The notes under the pieces were generated by a model. It made no database searches and was not told the DNA's origin. It saw only the letters and a list, made by a program, of their open reading frames with translations. DNA of 18,393 bases from an uncultured Ruminococcus sp. (GTDB taxonomy: Bacteria; Bacillota; Clostridia; Oscillospirales; Ruminococcaceae), in NCBI GenBank assembly GCA_937901485.1, contig CALGTT010000462.1, positions 1 through 18,393 on the forward strand, read 5' to 3'. Of this stretch, positions 15,426 to 18,393 are shown one piece after another; position 1 is the stretch's first letter, and the number at the start of each line of letters is the position of its first letter. The translations under genes and the position numbers were made by a program.

Positions 15426-15803
15426 ATGACAAGAGAAGAAATTCTGGCAATGAGCCGACAGGAGAACAAGAATAAGGATTTGGTAGCATATGAGATCGAA
15501 AAGCAGGCTGGAAACGCAGCTTCGATTACAGGCGCAATTCTGTGCGGCATTCTGTATCTTGTACAGCTCAGCAATGGCGCAGGTGCAAATTTTGCTTTAT
15601 GGGCGGTAATTGTTGCAATGCAGTCGGCTTGTTACACAGTAAAAGCAATCAGATTACGTCAAAAAATGCACATATTGCTGGCAGTTTTGACAGCGATACT
15701 GGCATTGTTGCTGTCAACTGTACATCTCACCACCGTGATCAACGACAGCCCCGCCCTCTGGTCGGATGAGCAGATGGCAGAGATCACAGAAATGGTGGAA
15801 TGA
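15426..15803 (+). CDS. Small membrane protein, DUF6442-type, upstream of XRE regulator
   Basis: A 125-residue protein. The N-terminus MTREEILAMSRQENKNKDL is a soluble lead with the pattern seen in DUF6442-type proteins. Three hydrophobic segments follow at about residues 34-51, 57-74 and 80-102. The last 20 residues are polar and acidic. The family name is from memory of the N-terminal pattern and moderately sure; no biochemical role is known to me. The ATG at 15426 has AGGAGG 8 nt upstream; a longer in-frame start would lie inside operator 3 and lacks a ribosome site. The gene ends one nucleotide before the XRE gene start, so the two form a pair. The pairing of a DNA-binding protein with a small membrane protein suggests that the membrane protein senses or modulates something for the regulator, but this is inference. 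Confidence 0.75.
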   Translation: MTREEILAMSRQENKNKDLVAYEIEKQAGNAASITGAILCGILYLVQLSNGAGANFALWAVIVAMQSACYTVKAIRLRQKMHILLAVLTAILALLLSTVHLTTVINDSPALWSDEQMAEITEMVE

Positions 15804-15804
15804 C

Positions 15805-16014
15805 ATGAATGATGCACTGATTCTGAAAAACCGCCTGAAGGAGCTGCGGACGGAGCAGAAGCTTTCACAGGCGGAGCTGGCAAAAATGGTGGGTGTATCG
15901 CGCAACACGATCAGCTCGATCGAAACCGGACAGTACCAGCCGACAGCAAAGCTCGCGCTGATCCTGTGCATTGCGCTTGACCGGAAATTTGAGGAGATCT
16001 TCTATTTTGATTAA
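15805..16014 (+). CDS. XRE-family helix-turn-helix transcriptional regulator
   Basis: A 69-residue stand-alone Cro/C1-type DNA-binding protein. The helix-turn-helix covers about residues 9-63 (NRLKELRTEQKLSQAELAKM, then VSRNTISSIETGQYQPTAKL), and the end FEEIFYFD is typical of small compact XRE regulators of Firmicutes. There is no sensor domain. The ATG at 15805 is one base after the preceding stop, with GGTGGA upstream, so translation is coupled. The frame extends upstream to 15766, but those 13 residues (MSRWQRSQKWWND) are the out-of-register end of the neighbour. It is the likely ligand of the three 16-bp operators ahead of the operon. A terminator follows 9 nt after the stop. Confidence 0.93.
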   Translation: MNDALILKNRLKELRTEQKLSQAELAKMVGVSRNTISSIETGQYQPTAKLALILCIALDRKFEEIFYFD

Positions 16015-16017
16015 ACG

Positions 16018-16050
16018 AAAAGCCCCCTGCCGGAAATGGCGGGGGGATTT
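16018..16050. terminator. Hairpin terminator between convergent XRE and CYTH units
   Basis: CCCCCTGCC (16023-16031) pairs with GGCGGGGGG (16038-16046, one G-T wobble) around the loop GGAAAT. The plus side continues ATTTGGTTTA, a weak tail. The minus side reads CTTTTCGTTT, a better tail. It probably acts in both directions and mainly for the minus-strand operon. Confidence 0.7.
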
Positions 16051-16053
16051 GGT

Positions 16054-16584
16054 TTATCTCTCCGGAAACGCCAGCCGTTCCGAAATTGCGTGGTTGCTGT
16101 ACCGCCGGTCATCCGTCACATCCGCAATGACCTCGATAAAGGACGGCAGGAGCACGGGCGTGTCGATGCTCGGCAGCTCGATCTCCAGCGTCGCAAGGGT
16201 ATCGCTGAATGCGTACACATCCAGCTCAAACACCTGCTTGCGGAACGTGAACACATGCCGAACCTTGCGCACGGTCTGACGGTCGGGGGCAGCTTCTTTC
16301 AGGAATGCTTCGTACTGTTCGTGGGAGATCTCCTCCTCCAGCTCGATGCGCTCACCAAATGCGACATGCTTCTTTTTCGTCAGCGTGTACTGCCAGCCGC
16401 TTTGGGGATTGCCGCGCTTGCGCACCCTCCGGCACATCCCGTCGCCGTCATCGGTGAGGTATGTCTGCTCGATCTGCGTGACCTTGCAGTTCGGAATGAG
16501 CTGGAGCTTCACGCGGTCGGGCATCGCGATCAGGTACTTGCGCTCGATTTCTCTCGGCATATCGCCGCTTTGCATCTCCATCAT
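16054..16584 (-). CDS. CYTH-domain protein (triphosphate tunnel metalloenzyme family)
   Basis: A 176-residue single-domain CYTH protein. The signature EXEXK appears near the N-terminus as REIERKYLI (Glu12, Glu14, Lys16 in the ATG-16584 numbering). Alternating strands follow, carrying the basic and acidic tunnel residues: CRRVRKRG, YTLTKKK, RIELEEEIS, FELDVY and LEIELPS. This pattern is that of bacterial CYTH proteins such as inorganic triphosphatases and NE1496/YgiF-like enzymes, which hydrolyse triphosphate compounds with a metal ion. The start overlaps the thioesterase stop by 4 nt (ATGA); a second ATG at 16581 is possible. It is the third and last gene of a minus-strand operon. The substrate (tripolyphosphate, thiamine triphosphate or a nucleotide) cannot be told from sequence. 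Confidence 0.9.
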   Translation of the reverse strand: MMEMQSGDMPREIERKYLIAMPDRVKLQLIPNCKVTQIEQTYLTDDGDGMCRRVRKRGNPQSGWQYTLTKKKHVAFGERIELEEEISHEQYEAFLKEAAPDRQTVRKVRHVFTFRKQVFELDVYAFSDTLATLEIELPSIDTPVLLPSFIEVIADVTDDRRYSNHAISERLAFPER

Positions 16585-16976
16585 GCCTTGCCTTTCTGGT
16601 TCGTCTTGCTCTGGAATTTCTCCGCAAGCACCACAAAACGCTTGTGCGTGCCGCTGCCGATCTCTCCGGCTTCGTCATAGGCGCGGACATTGAAGCAGAT
16701 CTCTCTGCCGTTGACCGCCGTCACCTCTGCCTCAGCAGTGACCTTCATTCCCTCCGGTGTTGCGGCGGAATGGTCGATGCACAGCTGTGTGCCGACCGTG
16801 GTTTCGCCTTCCTCCAGAAAATCTTCGATCGCACAGCAGGCAGCCTTTTCCATCAACGCCGCCATCATGGGCGTTGCAAATACGCGCAGATCGCCGCTTC
16901 CGACGGAAACTGCAAGCTTGTCCTCTGCTGCAATGGTGGATACGTTGGCTTTGCAGCCGGTTGTGATTCCTTTCAT
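16581..16976 (-). CDS. FlK-like hotdog-fold thioesterase
   Basis: A 131-residue hotdog protein similar to fluoroacetyl-CoA thioesterase FlK and its wider family. The FlK triad Thr42-Glu50-His76 is matched here by Thr35 (FATPMMAALME), Glu43 and His69 (CIDHSAATPEG) with identical spacings of 8 and 26 residues. The end of the domain reads GSGTHKRFVV, another family motif. Most relatives in Clostridia are of unknown substrate, and fluoroacetyl-CoA is not implied. AGGAGGG lies 8 nt ahead of the ATG at 16976. It follows the HD-domain gene by 12 nt and overlaps the CYTH gene by 4 nt. A role in hydrolysing a small acyl-CoA is inferred from the conserved residues. Confidence 0.9.
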   Translation of the reverse strand: MKGITTGCKANVSTIAAEDKLAVSVGSGDLRVFATPMMAALMEKAACCAIEDFLEEGETTVGTQLCIDHSAATPEGMKVTAEAEVTAVNGREICFNVRAYDEAGEIGSGTHKRFVVLAEKFQSKTNQKGKA

Positions 16977-16988
16977 CTGTAATCCCTC

Positions 16989-17579
16989 CTATTTGAGATA
17001 GCCTGCATCTTTTGCAGCCTTGATAATTTCCTCTGCAAACTCCCCGATCGTGTCACTTCCTGCCGAAACGGTCGGAATATTGCGGTTTGTGACCTGTGCC
17101 TCGGTGATGCCGTGCTTCATCCACGAAATGCCGCCCTTTTTGTAATTGAGCAGCATCGGCTGGATGCGGTCAAGGGCGTTGGCAAATTTCGCTTCGGGGG
17201 TTGCCTTTTCCTCGAATTCCTCCCAGAGTGCGCGGAATTCAGCCGCCTGATCCTCCGGCAGCAGGGCAAACAGCCGGTCAGCCGCTTTCAGTTCACGCTC
17301 GCGCTTGTCCTCGTTGCCCTTGGCATCGTAACAATAGGTGTCACCGGCATCAATTTCCACCACGTCATGCACCAGCACCATCTTCATCGTGTGCAGTACG
17401 TCCACGGGCGTGTTGGCATGTTCCGCCAGAATACAAGCCATCATCGCCAGATGAAAGCTGTGCTCCGCGTCATTCTCCGCCCTGTCCTCATGCAGGACAA
17501 GTGTCTGCCGATAGATATTCTTCAGTTTATCCAGCTCCAGCAGAAACGCGATCTGCCGGGTAAAACGTTCCTGTATCAT
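16989..17579 (-). CDS. HD-domain phosphohydrolase, YfbR/HDDC2-like
   Basis: A 196-residue metal-dependent HD protein. The metal ligands are visible: His40 in NDAEHSFHLAMM, His71-Asp72 in MVLVHDVVEIDAGD, and Asp137 in FANALDRIQPML. The EIDAGD segment after the HD pair and the overall size match the YfbR/HDDC2 group of 5'-deoxynucleotidases, which dephosphorylate deoxynucleoside monophosphates. The ATG at 17579 has AAGGAG 9 nt upstream. It is the first gene of a three-gene operon with the thioesterase and the CYTH protein. A perfect 8-bp hairpin sits 25 nt before the start codon. I saw no convincing promoter upstream. The exact substrate is not determined. Confidence 0.9.
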   Translation of the reverse strand: MIQERFTRQIAFLLELDKLKNIYRQTLVLHEDRAENDAEHSFHLAMMACILAEHANTPVDVLHTMKMVLVHDVVEIDAGDTYCYDAKGNEDKRERELKAADRLFALLPEDQAAEFRALWEEFEEKATPEAKFANALDRIQPMLLNYKKGGISWMKHGITEAQVTNRNIPTVSAGSDTIGEFAEEIIKAAKDAGYLK

Positions 17580-17603
17580 ACCGTACTCCTTTGCTTAAAA
17601 TAA

Positions 17604-17622
17604 GTCCCCGCAATGCGGGGAC
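17604..17622 (-). terminator. Terminator-like hairpin just before the HD-domain gene
   Basis: GTCCCCGC (17604-17611) pairs perfectly with GCGGGGAC (17615-17622) around the loop AAT. In the minus-strand direction it is followed by TTATTTTAAG. It lies between any upstream promoter and the HD gene's ribosome site, so it is either an attenuator or the end of an upstream transcript. The T-tract is interrupted. Confidence 0.5.
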
Positions 17623-17718
17623 AGCAATTCCTTTCAACAGCGATGCGCCGCTTGCGCAAAGCGCATAGGGCACATGCGGTAAAGCGAGTTTTCAACGCGG
17701 GATTGCAACTTTTTCTGT
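17623..17718. other. Gene-free stretch with GC-rich hairpin
   Basis: No ribosome-site-supported gene is seen. The stretch contains ATGCGC (17643-17648) / GCGCAT (17661-17666) with a further GCGC pair between. A minus-strand frame (17576-17812) runs through it, but it has no ribosome site, is rich in Arg and Cys, and crosses the inverted repeat, so I judge it spurious. It may be part of a larger repeat together with the neighbouring element. Confidence 0.4.
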
Positions 17719-17885
17719 TAGGGAGTGTTGACACTAAAATAATACGCAGATTTTCGAGCGAAAATTTCATGCAGACAAGGCGAAAAGGTGCAGGCAGGCT
17801 GTCGCCTGTCAAACCTTTTCGGGCGCAGGATGCGTGAAATTTTGTCGAAAAGATGTGTTGTTAGACTTAGTTTCAACACAACCTA
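17719..17885. mobile_element. MITE-like inverted-repeat element flanked by TA
   Basis: Left end GGGAGTGTTGACACTAA (from 17721) matches the complement of the right end, GGTTGTGTTGAAACTAA (to 17883), at 14 of 17 positions. Both ends are bordered by TA (17719-17720 and 17884-17885), as expected from a TA target duplication. The arms continue as an imperfect palindrome: TTTTCGAGCGAAAATTTCA on the left mirrors TGAAATTTTGTCGAAAA on the right, and GGCGAAAAGG mirrors CCTTTTCGGGC. The whole 163 bp could fold into one long hairpin. No transposase is encoded. Ends of the GGGAGTGTTGA type with a TA duplication would fit a derivative of an IS5-family (IS427-group) or IS630-type element; this family link is a guess. 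It may equally be a family-specific intergenic palindrome. Confidence 0.65.
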
Positions 17886-17913
17886 AGCCGCCGGCATATG
17901 CCTGCGGCTTTTT
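17885..17913 (+). terminator. Terminator upstream of the SPFH promoter
   Basis: AAGCCGC (17885-17891) pairs with GCGGCTT (17904-17910), and an inner GGC-ATAT-GCC stem extends it with one mismatch. TTTTT follows (17909-17913). No plus-strand gene precedes it, so it may insulate the next promoter from read-through. It touches the right end of the MITE-like element. Confidence 0.65.
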
Positions 17914-17934
17914 GTATGTTTCAAACAAAATCCA

Positions 17935-17963
17935 TTGACAAAATGATCTGTATGTGCTATAAT
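17935..17963 (+). promoter_or_regulatory. Sigma-A promoter of the SPFH gene
   Basis: Perfect TTGACA (17935-17940) and TATAAT (17958-17963) with a 17-nt spacer and an upstream TG (extended -10). The 16 bases around the -10 (atgtgctataataaag) are identical to those at the ilvE-unit promoter. Confidence 0.93.
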
Positions 17964-17976
17964 AAAGATACTACGG

Positions 17977-18040
17977 TTTTCTGTGGTAAAGTGCGGCGTT
18001 CGCCACGGTCCGCAGAAAAACGAAATGGCATTCTTATGCC
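17977..18040 (+). other. Structured 5' leader of the SPFH gene
   Basis: TTTTCTGTGG (17977-17986) pairs with CCGCAGAAAA (18010-18019) and encloses a second stem, GTGCGGCG / CGCCAC (17991-18006). A small hairpin, GGCAT / ATGCC (18027-18031, 18036-18040), follows just before the ribosome site. I do not recognise a known riboswitch. It may stabilise the mRNA. Confidence 0.5.
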
Positions 18041-18061
18041 GCTTGAAAGGAGTTAATCAAT

Positions 18062-18393
18062 ATGGGACTTATTAAGGCACTCACTGGCGCAGTCGGCAGT
18101 GTTATGGCGGATCAGTGGAAGGAATTCTTTATTTGTGACGCAATGCCCGATGATGTGCTGATGGTAAAGGGCAGAAAGCGCACCTCCGGTCGTTCTTCCA
18201 ATACAAAGGGCAGTGACAATATTATTACCAACGGCAGCGGTATTGCAGTTGCTGACGGTCAGTGCGTTATCATTGTAGACCAGGGCAAGATCGTGGAAAT
18301 CTGCGCACTCCCCGGCGAATATACATATGATATGTCCACCGAGCCGAGTATTTTTGCAGGCAGCCTCGGCAGCAGCATTCTGGAAACCTTCAA
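18062..18393 (+). CDS. SPFH-domain protein, N-terminal part (cut by window edge)
   Basis: The frame is open from the ATG at 18062 through the end of the window, giving 110 codons of an unfinished gene. AAGGAG lies 10 nt upstream. The product begins MGLIKALTGAVGSVMADQWK. The following stretch (FFICDAMPDDVLMVKGRKRT, then NIITNGSGIAVADGQCVIIV and GKIVEICALPGEYTYD) is the start of a bacterial SPFH/Band-7 protein of the type also annotated as virion core protein-like and related to YdjI. Full members are around 300-400 residues and often end in a zinc-ribbon segment, which cannot be seen here. Family members are thought to scaffold membrane or envelope-stress functions, but the role is not settled. 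It has its own strong promoter and a structured leader. Confidence 0.85.
   Translation, partial: MGLIKALTGAVGSVMADQWKEFFICDAMPDDVLMVKGRKRTSGRSSNTKGSDNIITNGSGIAVADGQCVIIVDQGKIVEICALPGEYTYDMSTEPSIFAGSLGSSILETF

Noticed and set aside
17576..17812. Minus-strand frame of 78 codons in the gene-free stretch
   Set aside because: No ribosome site. It crosses the MITE-like palindrome and the hairpin, and the product is Arg/Cys-rich.

Overview
The window looks like a chromosomal piece of a spore-forming, GC-moderate Clostridia genome, most likely Oscillospiraceae/Ruminococcus-like. The reasons are the adjacent spoIVA and SipL-type genes, strong AAGGAGG ribosome sites, sigma-A promoters of Gram-positive type and Firmicutes-specific families (YdbS/YdbT bPH2 proteins, YtrA-type GntR, DUF6442-type protein). 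The organism assignment is inference. No rRNA, tRNA, CRISPR array or intact transposase was seen.

Layout. (1) 50-4437, minus strand: an AGCS amino acid/cation symporter, then a SipL-like protein (SPOCS/DUF3794 plus LysM), then SpoIVA. The last two are predicted partners in spore coat assembly. (2) 4538-6427, plus: ydbS-like and ydbT-like membrane genes. The ydbT reading frame is split in two overlapping frames next to a run of five A. (3) 6492-7856, plus: a strong promoter, a 40-codon leucine-rich membrane peptide gene, a branched-chain aminotransferase and a terminator. (4) 7933-11413, plus: a promoter, an FAD-dependent amine-oxidase/UDP-galactopyranose-mutase-like enzyme and a GT-C-like polytopic membrane protein. 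A terminator-like hairpin lies inside the start of the second gene, and a bidirectional terminator closes the unit. (5) 11423-15222, minus: a YtrA-type GntR repressor, an ABC ATPase and a large ABC permease, read from one promoter with an operator over its start site. (6) 15310-16050, plus: a promoter with three copies of a 16-bp operator, a small membrane protein and an XRE repressor. (7) 16054-17579, minus: HD-domain phosphohydrolase, FlK-like hotdog thioesterase and CYTH-domain protein, tightly packed. (8) 17580-18061: a gene-free stretch with a hairpin ahead of the HD gene, a 163-bp MITE-like inverted repeat flanked by TA, a terminator, a sigma-A promoter and a structured leader. (9) 18062 to the right edge: the start of an SPFH-domain gene.

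The best candidates for a second look are the split ydbT, the triple operator of the XRE/small-membrane-protein unit, the MITE-like element, the intragenic terminator-like hairpin in the GT-C-like gene, and the 40-residue membrane peptide coupled to the aminotransferase. I found no clearly new large multi-gene system. Most genes belong to known families, and the novelty here is mainly in small genes and control elements.
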